From JAZDOT01 sp043798355 (GTDB taxonomy: Bacteria; Patescibacteriota; Gracilibacteria; Peribacterales; Peribacteraceae), in assembly GCA_043798355.1 (NCBI GenBank), contig JAZDOT010000011.1:1-64000 (forward strand): a stretch of 64,000 nucleotides of DNA. Reading direction: 5' to 3'. Positions within the stretch are counted from its first letter, which is position 1. The number at the start of each line of letters is the position of its first letter. The position numbers and the translations under genes are program-made. The notes beneath the pieces are model-generated. The model was given only the letters and a program-made list of their open reading frames with translations. It was not told where the DNA came from and made no database searches. Below, one piece after another: positions 41,940 through 51,617 of this stretch.

Positions 41940-43604
41940 ATGTCACATCCTCTGACTGTCGCCTACTTCACGATGGAGATCGGCCTCGAGAGCCGCATGC
42001 CCACGTTCGCCGGAGGGCTCGGGATCCTCGCAGCGGACATCATGCGCTCCTGCGCGGACATTGCCGTGCCTGCAGCGTGCATGACCGTCTGTTGGCAGCA
42101 CGGGTACCTCCATCAGACCATCCGTCCCGACGGCACTCAGGCCTACGATGATCTGCAGTGGAATCCTCTGGATATTCTGAAGCGATTGCCGGAGAAGATT
42201 ACGGTCAAGGTTGAGGGAAGGGATGTGGCGGTCGGCGTATGGATCTATGAGATCAAGAACGGATCACACACGGTGCCGGTGTACTTTCTGGATACGAATT
42301 TGCCCGAGAATGCGCCAACCGATTGTGATATCACCAATCACCTCTACGGAGGAGACGCAGCGTTGCGCCTGAAGCAGGAAACAGTGCTTGGGATCGGAGG
42401 GATCAGGATGCTGCGGGCTCTCGGATATGCGGAAATCGGGACGTATCACATGAATGAAGGACATGCCGCATTCCTCACGCTCGAACTTCTGCGTGAGCGA
42501 AATTTCAAGGACGAAAACGTCCGTCCGTCCTGCGCGTTCACGACGCACACCCCCGTGAAGGCCGGTCACGACGTCTTCGACTATGCACTGGCGCATAGGG
42601 TTGTCGGCGACATGCTTCCGTGGCACATCAAAAAGATCGCGGGCGAGTCTGCGCTCTCCATGACGGAGCTTGCCCTGAATATGAGCCGCTACACCTGCGG
42701 CGTGTCGCGCATTCACTCTGAGGTATCGCGGCGCATGTTCCCCGGATACACCATCGATTTCATTACGAACGGCATCCATCACGATACGTGGATATGCCCG
42801 TCCATGCGCGCCGTCTTCGATCGCTATGCGGAGGGATGGCGGAACGATCCCGGCGTCCTCGAACGGGTCTGTCGGGAGTTTCCCGACGATGATCTCTGGG
42901 AAGCGCACATGGAAGCGAAGAAAGCACTCATTGATTATGTGAATGCTCGTACGGATCAGGGATTCGATCCACGACTCCTGACCATCGCCAGCGCGCGGCG
43001 CGTCGTCCCCTACAAGCGGCCGGAGCTCCTCTATACCAATCTCGAGCGCCTGAAGCAGGTGTGCAGAGGGAAGGTGCAGATCATCCACGCCGGGAACGCC
43101 CACCCCTCCGATCCTTTCTCGCAGGGCGTCATCCAGCGCATGGTGGAGAGAGCGAAGGACATGAGGGACTTCGTGAAAATCATCTACCTCGAGAACTACA
43201 ACCCCGACCTCGCGCGGCTCCTCGTCTCCGGTGCGGATGTGTGGCTGAACACTCCCACGCGCCTCTGCGAAGCGTCGGGGACGTCCGGCATGAAAGCATG
43301 CCTCAACGGTGTTTTGAATCTCTCGACATTGGACGGATGGTGGATCGAGGGGTACGAGCGCGACCCAGAGGCGGGGTGGCGCATCGGGCCGCTGGCGTCC
43401 GCTCTCCATGACGCGGAAGATGACCGCAAGGTGGACGCGGAGGACTTCTACACGCAGCTGCAGTACGAGGTCATCCCCGAGTACGAGTACGCAGAACGGA
43501 GGCGGTGGATCCGGCGCATGAAGCGCGCCATCGGGTTGATTGGATATTTTTCCTCACATAGGGCGGTGCATGAGTATGTCGAGAAAGCTTGGATCGTGCG
43601 TTAG
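41940..43604 (+). CDS. glgP: Alpha-glucan (glycogen/maltodextrin) phosphorylase
   Basis: 554 residues, the short phosphorylase form common in CPR and archaea. N-terminus TMEIGLESRMPTFAGGLGILAAD, MNEGHAAFLTLE, and the PLP-site EASGTSGMKACLNG. It releases glucose 1-phosphate from glucans, which the phosphohexomutase at 36949-38349 can convert to glucose 6-phosphate. An upstream ATG lies inside the RT gene and is rejected. Confidence 0.93.
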   Translation: MSHPLTVAYFTMEIGLESRMPTFAGGLGILAADIMRSCADIAVPAACMTVCWQHGYLHQTIRPDGTQAYDDLQWNPLDILKRLPEKITVKVEGRDVAVGVWIYEIKNGSHTVPVYFLDTNLPENAPTDCDITNHLYGGDAALRLKQETVLGIGGIRMLRALGYAEIGTYHMNEGHAAFLTLELLRERNFKDENVRPSCAFTTHTPVKAGHDVFDYALAHRVVGDMLPWHIKKIAGESALSMTELALNMSRYTCGVSRIHSEVSRRMFPGYTIDFITNGIHHDTWICPSMRAVFDRYAEGWRNDPGVLERVCREFPDDDLWEAHMEAKKALIDYVNARTDQGFDPRLLTIASARRVVPYKRPELLYTNLERLKQVCRGKVQIIHAGNAHPSDPFSQGVIQRMVERAKDMRDFVKIIYLENYNPDLARLLVSGADVWLNTPTRLCEASGTSGMKACLNGVLNLSTLDGWWIEGYERDPEAGWRIGPLASALHDAEDDRKVDAEDFYTQLQYEVIPEYEYAERRRWIRRMKRAIGLIGYFSSHRAVHEYVEKAWIVR

Positions 43605-43614
43605 TTTTACTTCT

Positions 43615-43702
43615 GCGGAGAAGCGATCAGACGTCAGCGAACAGCGATCAGCCTTCGTAAAATTGAAGACTGTACGCTGAACGCTGTCCGCTCTTCGCTA
43701 AA
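43615..43702. repeat. Inverted pair of 7-8-nt arrays
   Basis: Left arm GCGATCAG/CGTCAGCG-type units; right arm ACGCTGA, ACGCTGT, CCGCTCT, TCGCTAA. Between convergent genes; overlaps the last codons of the pilin-like gene. Confidence 0.6.
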
Positions 43703-44564
43703 GGATGAAAATCACCGCTATTGCCCCTGCGGCGAGGATCACGATGAGCCCGATCGCAACGCGGATGATGACGTTCTTCGCCTGGGTCGCCCGGTCGTCC
43801 TTGCCGATGTTCACGATCAGGATGATGCCCATGATGATGATGATGGCGACGGCGATGATGGTGACGAGGCCCATGAGCGCGAGGAGGACGGTGACGATCA
43901 GATCGATGAAAGGATCGGGCGTTCCACCCAGGATGGCCCCCGAGAGCACGACTTTGGCGACGATGAGGAAGACGCCGAAGAGGACGGCAACGATCGTCCG
44001 CTTGATGTGGGCCAGACCGTCCTCGCTCCCGTAACTCGTGACGGCGCGGATGCCGCTGATGACGATCATGAGCACTGCGAGGGCTCCGGCGGGTGCCTCG
44101 AGGTAAGAGACGAAATCCGCGAGGGTGGTTCCGATTGCGTTCCCCGCACCCGTTCCGTTCGTTGCGATATCGTAGGTGCCGAGGAACGTGGCGAGCGTCG
44201 CATGGAGGATATTGATGATGATGAGGGCGACGAGCGCCCCCCCGATCCCCATTTTCGCCTTGGTTGCCGCCGTATCATCCGCGCCGAGGATGAGCCGGAG
44301 TCCCATGAACACGAGGACCGCAATGGCAATGAAGTTGATGATGGGAACGGCGATATCCGTGATATTCATGAGGAGGCCGCAAAGACCACTGTTTCCACAT
44401 CCCACGTGAGAGGTGCCCAGTGCTGTGGTCACAGGCAAGCTTCCGCCGACGGTGGTGATGGTGGCCTGTGCCTCGTTTTTGGCCCCTGTTGCATATGCGA
44501 ACGGGATGAGAAGCGTGAGGATATCCTGCATGATCAGGCCGACGGATGGGAGCGACAGGGGCAT
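43698..44564 (-). CDS. Membrane protein with three T4SS-pilin-like repeats (second of pair)
   Basis: 288 residues. After a leader (LTLLIPFAYATG), three repeats of a two-helix unit follow, each with G, a short charged loop and an AK pair: FMGLRLILGADDTAATKAK, ISGIRAVTSYGSEDGLAH, IMGIILIVNIGKDDRATQAK. This is the TrbC/VirB2-like (T4SS pilin) pattern, normally present once. It starts 2 bp after the stop of the upstream gene, which is built the same way. Possible role in a pilus or membrane channel is inferred. Confidence 0.75.
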   Translation of the reverse strand: MPLSLPSVGLIMQDILTLLIPFAYATGAKNEAQATITTVGGSLPVTTALGTSHVGCGNSGLCGLLMNITDIAVPIINFIAIAVLVFMGLRLILGADDTAATKAKMGIGGALVALIIINILHATLATFLGTYDIATNGTGAGNAIGTTLADFVSYLEAPAGALAVLMIVISGIRAVTSYGSEDGLAHIKRTIVAVLFGVFLIVAKVVLSGAILGGTPDPFIDLIVTVLLALMGLVTIIAVAIIIIMGIILIVNIGKDDRATQAKNVIIRVAIGLIVILAAGAIAVIFIL

Positions 44565-44566
44565 GG

Positions 44567-45376
44567 TCAGAAGATGACGAGCTGGATGATGGCGGAAGAG
44601 GCGCTCACGACGGCGATGGCGATGAGTCCGCCGATGATGAGCTTTTTCGCTTTGTCTTTCAGGGCGTCGTCGTAGGAAATAATCAGCATGAAGCCCCCGA
44701 CGACGATGGCCACGACCGCGAGCGCTCCGAAGAGCATGGAGAGGAAGCCGACGATACCAGCGATTTGTGTGACGAGCGTCGAGGAAGCCGAAGCGGCGCT
44801 GCCTCCGGTGACGGCGTTCACGAGCGTCTGTGCGAGGATCACGACGGCGGCGCCGATGAGGGCGAGAACGAAACCTTTCTTCGCATTGCCGAGGCCTGCT
44901 TCATCCTGCGAAGCGATGAGGCGGATACCCTGAATGGTGAGTGCGATGACGAGCGCGCTGCCGGTGAGGGCAAGAACAAAGTTGACGATGTTCCAGATGA
45001 TCCCACCGTCCGCAGTGAGCGAGCCGTACTGAATTCCCACAGCCGGATTCGTATTCGCGAATATTGAACCGAGAGTCAGCGAGCCCAAAACAAGGACGGA
45101 TCCGAAGATCGCGTAACCGAAGGCCGTTTTTGCTTCCGTGTGGGACGTCTCTTCTCCCATGCCGAAGAGGAGTTTTACACCGTAGAACACGATCATGAGG
45201 AAGACGAATCCGTAGAAGGCCAGGCGGAGAGCCACGCTGAGCCCACTGATCGTTGCGGGGATGGAATTGCAATCAAGAAAGCCCGAAAAGGGGCACGGGT
45301 TCACAGAGATGGCGTGTGCGGCGATTGGTGCCGTCATCAGGGCGAGGCCGGCGGCAATGCGCAGGAGAATGGGCAT
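44567..45376 (-). CDS. Membrane protein with three T4SS-pilin-like repeats (first of pair)
   Basis: 269 residues. Signal peptide (LLRIAAGLALMTAPIAAHA) and a Cys-containing loop (NPCPFSGFLDCNS) precede three TM-hairpin units: FYGVKLLFGMGEETSHTEAK, IQGIRLIASQDEAGLGNAKK, VGGFMLIISYDDALKDKAKK. Each unit matches the T4SS-pilin pattern. Forms an operon with the next gene. A TACAAT box (45392-45387) is 10 nt upstream. The two proteins are probably ancient duplicates. Confidence 0.75.
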   Translation of the reverse strand: MPILLRIAAGLALMTAPIAAHAISVNPCPFSGFLDCNSIPATISGLSVALRLAFYGFVFLMIVFYGVKLLFGMGEETSHTEAKTAFGYAIFGSVLVLGSLTLGSIFANTNPAVGIQYGSLTADGGIIWNIVNFVLALTGSALVIALTIQGIRLIASQDEAGLGNAKKGFVLALIGAAVVILAQTLVNAVTGGSAASASSTLVTQIAGIVGFLSMLFGALAVVAIVVGGFMLIISYDDALKDKAKKLIIGGLIAIAVVSASSAIIQLVIF

Positions 45377-45431
45377 AAATCCAAGTATTGTAGCATTTTT
45401 TAGGGAGATTGGTTAGGGCATTTGAAAGGGG

Positions 45432-45536
45432 AAAAGATTGCAAAGATTACAAGGAGTACAAAGAGGACAAGGATCCCTCCACAGCCGTCTTCATGCCATC
45501 CTTGTACTCTTTGTTTTCTTTGTCTTCTTTTTGCCA
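45432..45536. repeat. Inverted pair of 9-nt arrays
   Basis: Left arm: CAAAGATTA, CAAGGAGTA, CAAAGAGGA, CAAGGAT. Right arm: ATCCTTGTACTC, TTTGTTTTC, TTTGTCTTC. Spacer about 25 nt. Lies just before the Bax-inhibitor-like gene. Confidence 0.85.
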
Positions 45537-45557
45537 TCTTCTCGCTATACTGCCGAC

Positions 45558-46253
45558 ATGATCAATTCTTCTTCAGTTTCCCCCTCCCGTCCCATCGCGC
45601 TTTCGGGTTCAGCCGAAGCGAAAGTCTACGGTCTTCTCGCTCTTGCCATGGCCTTGACAGCTCTTGGCGCTTTCCTTGGCATCTTCTTCGCGCCCCTTCT
45701 CCTTTCGACGGGTATCCACATCGTGTTTCTCTTTGTGGAACTCGGCATCATCTTCACTGCAAAGCTCTGGATGGGGAGGAGCCCCCTCAACGTCGTTCTC
45801 TTCGCGCTCTTCCCGCTCCTCTCCGGTTTCACCATCACGCCCTATCTCCTGTCCGTTCTCTCAGCGTATGCGAACGGCGGAGCCATTCTGCTCAATGCTG
45901 CGCTGGCAACGGCCTGCATGACGGGGGCATCCGCGCTCTTCGCGAAAACATCCGGCGTGGATTTCTCCGTGCTCGGCCGCGTGCTCATGCTCTCGCTCTT
46001 CGGCCTCGTTTTCCTCGGGATCTTCCAGATCTTCATTCCATCCCTGCAGGGGACGCGCTTCGAGGTCATGATTTCCGGCGTCGGCATTCTCGTGTTCTCC
46101 CTCTTCATCGCCTTCGATGTCCAGCGGACGACTCTCCTCGCGAAGAGCGGCGGCAATCCCTTCCTCCTCGCGCTCAGTCTCTACCTGGATATCTTCAATC
46201 TCTTCTTGTACGTCCTCAGGTTCATGGTGGCGATTTCGGGAAATAGGCGGTGA
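45558..46253 (+). CDS. Bax inhibitor-1/YccA family membrane protein
   Basis: 231 residues with seven hydrophobic helices and the family's C-terminal LYLDIFNLFLYVLRFM. Other conserved parts include FLGIFQIFIP and FDVQRTTLLAK. Family members are membrane proteins linked to calcium leak and stress; function in CPR is unknown. The ATG is 6 nt after TATACT (45546-45551), a leaderless start, so the earlier in-frame region is repeat DNA. Confidence 0.88.
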   Translation: MINSSSVSPSRPIALSGSAEAKVYGLLALAMALTALGAFLGIFFAPLLLSTGIHIVFLFVELGIIFTAKLWMGRSPLNVVLFALFPLLSGFTITPYLLSVLSAYANGGAILLNAALATACMTGASALFAKTSGVDFSVLGRVLMLSLFGLVFLGIFQIFIPSLQGTRFEVMISGVGILVFSLFIAFDVQRTTLLAKSGGNPFLLALSLYLDIFNLFLYVLRFMVAISGNRR

Positions 46254-46285
46254 GAGCCTCTTAGGTTGCTCGCCCTGAGCGAAGC

Positions 46286-46480
46286 CGAAGGGTAGCTGCT
46301 TAGCTTCTTAGGGTATGCAGTCTCTTCCGGTGGGTGCTGGGTTGTTCGTTATGTGCGCAAAGCTTCAGTTGAAATGACACACGATTGAAGACAGAGACCT
46401 TTCTGTCACATATCCATTCGAATGCGCAGCGAAGCTAAGAAGCTAAAAAGCTACAAGCTACCAGCTAAGAAGCTTTTTCC
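46286..46480. repeat. Inverted AGCTNNN arrays
   Basis: GTAGCTGCTTAGCTTCTTAG on the left and repeated AAGCTA/CAGCTA units (46432-46478) on the right. A CCTGAGCGAAGCCGAAGGGT box lies at 46272. No gene in 46254-46528. Confidence 0.6.
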
Positions 46481-46528
46481 CCTTTTTTCTTTGCACTCAG
46501 CAATCATTTCGCTTAACCTAGCCCTACT

Positions 46529-46714
46529 ATGTCCAAGAGACCTACCCCCAAGAAACGTCGGGAGAAGAGCCGCGGGCGCACGCAGTACGCCATGTATGTT
46601 GATCGTGAGGTCAAGAGGCTGACCGATTATCAGGCATCTCCGTACGCTCCTCCGGCGCCGTCGAAGGGGAAAGCCGATAAGGCTCTGAAGGGGATTACAC
46701 GGATTAAAGCGTGA
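46529..46714 (+). CDS. Small basic protein, possibly a divergent bL32
   Basis: 61 residues: SKRPTPKKRREKSRGRTQ, a short helix (YAMYVDREVKRLTDYQ) and a Lys-rich tail. The N-terminus is like bL32 (PKKRxSKxRR), but the zinc Cys pairs are absent. Location directly before nusB and rnc fits a translation-related gene. Identity with bL32 is uncertain. Confidence 0.6.
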   Translation: MSKRPTPKKRREKSRGRTQYAMYVDREVKRLTDYQASPYAPPAPSKGKADKALKGITRIKA

Positions 46715-46797
46715 TAGAATTGATAATTGATAATTGATAATGGATAATGAAAGGGAAGATGAATCGTAATTATCAATTATCAATTTTCCATTATTCA
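46713..46797. repeat. Inverted pair of 7-nt arrays (TTGATAA)
   Basis: Left arm TTGATAA x3 plus TGGATAA, right arm TAATTAT, CAATTAT, CAATTTT, CCATTAT; 16-nt spacer. The left arm has TTGATA-17-GATAAT in perfect promoter spacing. Confidence 0.9.
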
Positions 46798-46798
46798 T

Positions 46799-47209
46799 TT
46801 GGCTAGAAGACGACACCTTTCCCGGATCGCCGTGATGCAGACTCTCTTCGAACTGGAGCGTCACCCTCAGCTGGATACGGAGAAGATGCTTCAGCGCAAC
46901 ATGAAGGAGGCAGGCGGAGCCGATGAGGAATTTGCGATCTCGCTCCTTGCCGGCGTTCTCGCGCATCGCACCAGCATCGAAGAGATGGTTTCCACGCATG
47001 CGCCGGGATGGACACTGGGGCGGATGGATCCCATTTCCCGCTGCGCGCTCCTCATCGGGACCGAGGAATTGGCGTTCCGGAAGGAGGCGCCTCCGCCCGT
47101 CGTCATGAACGAAGCCATCGATATCGCCAAGGAGTTTGGATCGTCCGAGAGCGGCAAGTTCGTGAACGGCGTTCTCAATGCCATTGCGAAAGAAGCCAAA
47201 AGTTCATGA
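46799..47209 (+). CDS. nusB: Transcription antitermination protein NusB
   Basis: 136 residues of NusB helices: RIAVMQTLFELE, DPISRCALLIGTEELAF and NEAIDIAKEFGSSESGKFVNGVLNAIAK. It binds rRNA boxA with uS10 (NusE), whose gene is nearby at 48236. No in-frame ATG exists; the best start is TTG at 46799 (M-ARRRHLSR), immediately after a 7-nt repeat array that ends at the start codon. Confidence 0.92.
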   Translation: MARRRHLSRIAVMQTLFELERHPQLDTEKMLQRNMKEAGGADEEFAISLLAGVLAHRTSIEEMVSTHAPGWTLGRMDPISRCALLIGTEELAFRKEAPPPVVMNEAIDIAKEFGSSESGKFVNGVLNAIAKEAKSS

Positions 47210-47274
47210 GCATGCCTGCGGAAGACGATGTACAATGATATCGATGCGGTATTTCCAGTGACTATTCCTCCTGT

Positions 47275-47311
47275 CTCATTTTCAATTATTCATTTTCAAT
47301 TTTCCATTTCA
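47275..47311. repeat. 7-nt tandem array before rnc
   Basis: TTTCAAT, TATTCAT, TTTCAAT, TTTCCAT, TTCATCG, ending 3 bp before the rnc ATG. Confidence 0.75.
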
Positions 47312-47314
47312 TCG

Positions 47315-48004
47315 ATGTCTCCCCAACATTTCATCCTCCTCGAGAAAGCCATCGGCGTCGTTTTCCGCAAGAAAGAGCTCCTCGTACAGGCCATCACGCA
47401 CAGGAGCGCCGTCCGCGGCCGGAAGAACGCGCAGCATAACGAACGCTTTGAATTTCTCGGTGATGCCGTCCTCGAGCTCGTTGCCACCGAGTACCTGTTC
47501 CAGTTCCAGGAGAAGTCCGAAGGGGAGCTCACCAACTGGCGCGCGGCCCTCGTAAAAGGGGAGCACCTCGCGAGTGTTGCGGAGGAACTGAAATTGGGGG
47601 ACTACCTCTACCTCAGTAGAGGGGAGGAGGCCAGCGGGGGCCGCACCAAATTGTCCAATACAGCCAATGCCCTCGAGGCTCTCATCGGCGCCATCTATCT
47701 CGATCGGGGGTTCGATGCCGCGAAGAAGTTCTGTCAGGAGTTCATCCTCGTCCGCCTGCAGATCCTCCTTGCGGAAGGGAAAGATCGCGACGAGAAGAGC
47801 GTCTTCCAGGAGCGTGCCCAAGAGGAGCTCGGCGTCACCCCGCACTATGAGGTTCTCGAGGAGCAGGGACCGGACCATGACAAAATATTCACCAGCGCTG
47901 TCTTCATCGGGTCCGAAAGGATCGCAACCGGAAAGGGGAACTCGAAGCAGCGGGCCGAACAGGATGCTGCCAAGAAGGGGCTGCTGGCGAAGAAGTGGAA
48001 ATAG
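47315..48004 (+). CDS. rnc: Ribonuclease III
   Basis: 229 residues. Catalytic signature HNERFEFLGDAVLEL and the second acidic site NALEALIGAIYLDRG; C-terminal dsRNA-binding domain (KSVFQERAQEELG ... GKGNSKQRAEQDAAKKGL). Processes rRNA and double-stranded RNA. The start at 47315 follows a 7-nt repeat array; earlier in-frame residues are repeat-derived. Confidence 0.94.
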   Translation: MSPQHFILLEKAIGVVFRKKELLVQAITHRSAVRGRKNAQHNERFEFLGDAVLELVATEYLFQFQEKSEGELTNWRAALVKGEHLASVAEELKLGDYLYLSRGEEASGGRTKLSNTANALEALIGAIYLDRGFDAAKKFCQEFILVRLQILLAEGKDRDEKSVFQERAQEELGVTPHYEVLEEQGPDHDKIFTSAVFIGSERIATGKGNSKQRAEQDAAKKGLLAKKWK

Positions 48005-48005
48005 C

Positions 48006-48226
48006 CCTCATCCCCCCGACCCCCTTCTCCCCCCTCATTGCACACGTTGTGTGTGGTTTCTCTGTGGATAGATCAATAGTGTTTGGGAGAAGGGGGAGAT
48101 TCATGTTCATTGCTGAAAAAGTTCCCCCTCTCCCAATATCACGTTGATGCTGAGCATGAGAAAAGCTCACCCTCGGTTGAGAGAGGGGGGAGAGGGGGGA
48201 GAGGGGGAGAAAGGGGGTGAGGGAGT
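48006..48226. mobile_element. MITE-like palindromic element after rnc
   Basis: Starts CCTCATCCCCCCGACCCCC and ends GGGGGTGAGGG; inner GGAGAAGGGGG/CCCCCTTCTCC. Between convergent rnc and rpsJ. May also serve as a bidirectional terminator. Confidence 0.65.
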
Positions 48227-48235
48227 AGGAAGCGT

Positions 48236-48748
48236 CTATCCCATCTTAATCTCGATGTCGACTCCGCTCGGAAGGCTCAGGTTTTGCAAACTTTCGATGG
48301 TTTTGAAGGTTGTTTCGGTAAGGTCAATGAGACGCCTATGGGTGCGCATCTCGAACTGGTCGCGGGCGTCCTTGAACTTGAACGTGGCCCGGTTCACGGT
48401 GAACTTGCGGATCTGCGTCGGGAGCGGGATGGGACCGTGGACCACGGCGCCGCTGCGCTCCGCGGTCTCGAGGATCTTCTGCGCGGCCTCGTCGAGGACT
48501 CTGTGATCGAACGCGCTCAGGCGGATGCGGATCGATGAAACCTTCGCCTCCGCCTTCTTTGGGCCTTGGGTCGCTCTCTGGGGAGACGGGTCATGAATGA
48601 CGGGAGCTGCAGTCGCCTCTTTTTCCTTCTTGATGAGCTTCGCCACAGGAGGGGCCTTCTTCCCGGCTTTCTGCGGCTTCTTCGCCGTGACGTTCTTCGC
48701 GGGAGCGGATTTCTTCTTCGCGGGAGCGGCCTTCTTTGCGGGACTCAT
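48236..48748 (-). CDS. rpsJ: 30S ribosomal protein uS10 with long N-terminal extension
   Basis: 170 residues against about 103 normally. Residues 75-170 are classic uS10 (IRIRLSAFDHRVLDEAAQK, ETAERSGAVVHGPIPLPT, FEMRTHRRLIDLTE, LPSGVDIEIK). The first 70 residues are Lys/Ala/Pro-rich (SPAKKAAPAKKKSAPAK). It follows tuf by 63 bp as in many bacteria, but rplC and the rest of the S10 operon are missing. The ATG at 48748 starts the extension; an in-frame ATG at 48805 is less likely. Confidence 0.93.
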   Translation of the reverse strand: MSPAKKAAPAKKKSAPAKNVTAKKPQKAGKKAPPVAKLIKKEKEATAAPVIHDPSPQRATQGPKKAEAKVSSIRIRLSAFDHRVLDEAAQKILETAERSGAVVHGPIPLPTQIRKFTVNRATFKFKDARDQFEMRTHRRLIDLTETTFKTIESLQNLSLPSGVDIEIKMG

Positions 48749-48811
48749 ACTTTTGGAGAGGAAAAAGAGCGGGAGGACGAGAAAGGGGGCGAAGAACGCC
48801 CCCATTCCCTG

Positions 48812-49993
<1,182 letters not shown>

Positions 49994-50060
49994 ACGAGAG
50001 GGGAGAAAAAAGTGAGGGGTGCTACAAAGAATGGAGGCAGTAACCTCCTATCGCCGCGAA

Positions 50061-50089
50061 AGTCTAGGGAGAAGAAGGCCAGGAGTCAA
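50061..50089 (-). promoter_or_regulatory. Sigma70-type promoter for tuf
   Basis: TTGACT (50089-50084), 17-nt spacer, TAGACT (50066-50061) on the minus strand. Confidence 0.72.
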
Positions 50090-50129
50090 CGATTTTAGTG
50101 TAGAGCTGGGAGCTGGGAACCGAGGAGAA

Positions 50130-50275
50130 GCGCCTTGTTTTTCGTTTTTCATGACTCGTTTTTCGTTTTGTGGCTTGCTTTAGCGGAAAACTGATAACCA
50201 AAAACGAAAAACCAGAAACCAGAAACCCGTACCCATACACCCATATACCCATACACCCGCATACCCGTTACCATG
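50130..50275. repeat. Inverted 7-nt arrays and ACCCATA units before mutY
   Basis: CGTTTTT-type units (50130-50170), then AACCAGA/AACGAAA-type units (50195-50230), then CATACCC-type units (50230-50270) up to the mutY start. Confidence 0.65.
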
Positions 50276-50280
50276 CGCGC

Positions 50281-51534
50281 ATGCGCCGTTCTGCCCGCAT
50301 CGCCGCCTTCGTAGAAACCATCTGGGGATGGTACGCAGTTCATAAGCGCTCCCTCCCGTGGCGCGACATGCCGATTGTGGACGCCAATGAACGCGCCTAC
50401 CGCGTCCTTGTGTCGGAGGTGATGCTCCAGCAGACGCACGTTTCGCGGGTGAAAATCATCTTCCCCGATTTTCTCCGTCGTTTTCCCTCGCTCCTGTCTC
50501 TTGCGGAAGCATCCAATCGTGATGTCCTCATCGCGTGGCGCTCTCTGGGGTATAACAATCGGGCATTGAGATTGAGAGACGCCGCCCGACAGATTGTCGG
50601 GAAGATACAAGATCCCCTTCGGCTGCGCTCCAGTCTTCGCCCTTCGGGCTTCGCCCGGCAGGCAGGGCAGGCAAGATCCAAGGACGAGGACGAAGGACGG
50701 GGAGTGCAACGGTACTTTCTGGATACCATGGAAGAACTCACGGCGATCCCCGGTATCGGCTCCTACACGGCGGCTGCGATCATGAATTTCGCGTTTAATA
50801 TTCCCACACCCTGTCTCGATACGAATATCCGCCGCATCCTCCATCGGACGTTTTTCGGACCGGAGAATGTGGATGGGACGTTTCGGGTTTCGGATGGGCG
50901 ATTGCTGGTGATTGCGTCCGAAGTTCTTGCGACTGCGATTCGAGTCTCAAAGTACAAAAATCAAATATCAAGTATTCAACCAAAAACCAACCCTTCGGCT
51001 GCGCTCAGGGTAAACGACCGCCGTGGCTTGCCTGCGTCGTTCCCCCCCTCCGTGCAGGCGTGTGAGATGGGACGGAGAGGGGGCAAGGGGGTGAGGCGCG
51101 ATGCAGCGAACTGGCATGCCGCCCTGATGGATTTCGGCTCCCTGATTCAGACGAAGAAGAACCCGAAGTGGGACGAATGCCCGCTCACAAGGAATGGGAT
51201 TATGGAGACGACGAGGCGAAGTTTTTGCCGCTCCACGCGTACTCCCCCCTCTCCTGGTGGGCAAGAGGGCGGGGAGGAGAGGGGGGTTGGGGGGGTGAGG
51301 AAGGAACCGGGTCGTCTCATTTCCGGACGTTTCGTACCCAATCGGATCATTCGCGGGAGGATCGTCGAACATCTGCGTGATTGTGCGAGTGGACTTTCCA
51401 TGGGTGAGATCGGGAAGAGGGTGTGCAGCGACTGGTTCGGGAAGAGGCACCGGAAATGGCTCCGAGGAATTGTGGGGAAGCTGATCAAAGACCGATTGCT
51501 CGTGCAGAAGGGAAAGTACATTCTCCTTTCGTAG
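50281..51534 (+). CDS. mutY: A/G-specific adenine glycosylase MutY, expanded by repeats, without complete Fe-S site
   Basis: 417 residues. Helix-hairpin-helix/GPD core: catalytic Glu in SEVMLQQTHVSR, AIPGIGSYTAAAI hairpin and catalytic Asp in CLDTNIRRIL. It removes adenine opposite 8-oxoG. Three non-conserved insertions (about residues 107-140, 222-275 and 312-343) are translated repeat DNA, including 7-nt units and MITE-like ends. The four Cys of the 4Fe-4S loop are reduced to one (DECPLTR). The C-terminus is a winged-helix-like region (SGLSMGEIGKRVCSDW) rather than the NUDIX-like domain. Confidence 0.85.
   Translation: MRRSARIAAFVETIWGWYAVHKRSLPWRDMPIVDANERAYRVLVSEVMLQQTHVSRVKIIFPDFLRRFPSLLSLAEASNRDVLIAWRSLGYNNRALRLRDAARQIVGKIQDPLRLRSSLRPSGFARQAGQARSKDEDEGRGVQRYFLDTMEELTAIPGIGSYTAAAIMNFAFNIPTPCLDTNIRRILHRTFFGPENVDGTFRVSDGRLLVIASEVLATAIRVSKYKNQISSIQPKTNPSAALRVNDRRGLPASFPPSVQACEMGRRGGKGVRRDAANWHAALMDFGSLIQTKKNPKWDECPLTRNGIMETTRRSFCRSTRTPPSPGGQEGGEERGVGGVRKEPGRLISGRFVPNRIIRGRIVEHLRDCASGLSMGEIGKRVCSDWFGKRHRKWLRGIVGKLIKDRLLVQKGKYILLS
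50942..50990. repeat. 7-nt array inside mutY
   Basis: GTACAAA, AATCAAA, TATCAAG, TATTCAA, CCAAAAA, CCAACCC, read in frame. Confidence 0.75.
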
Positions 51535-51617
51535 AGGAGCGGCCAGCGCACAGTCGCCGGAGGCGAACCTCGCAAAGAGCGGGCGATCAGCCTTATGTAT
51601 TGCGAAGTCCTAAGAAG

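Noticed and set aside
45422..46246. Plus-strand frame overlapping the Bax-inhibitor-like gene
   Set aside because: Different frame, no membrane pattern; its start lies in a repeat array.
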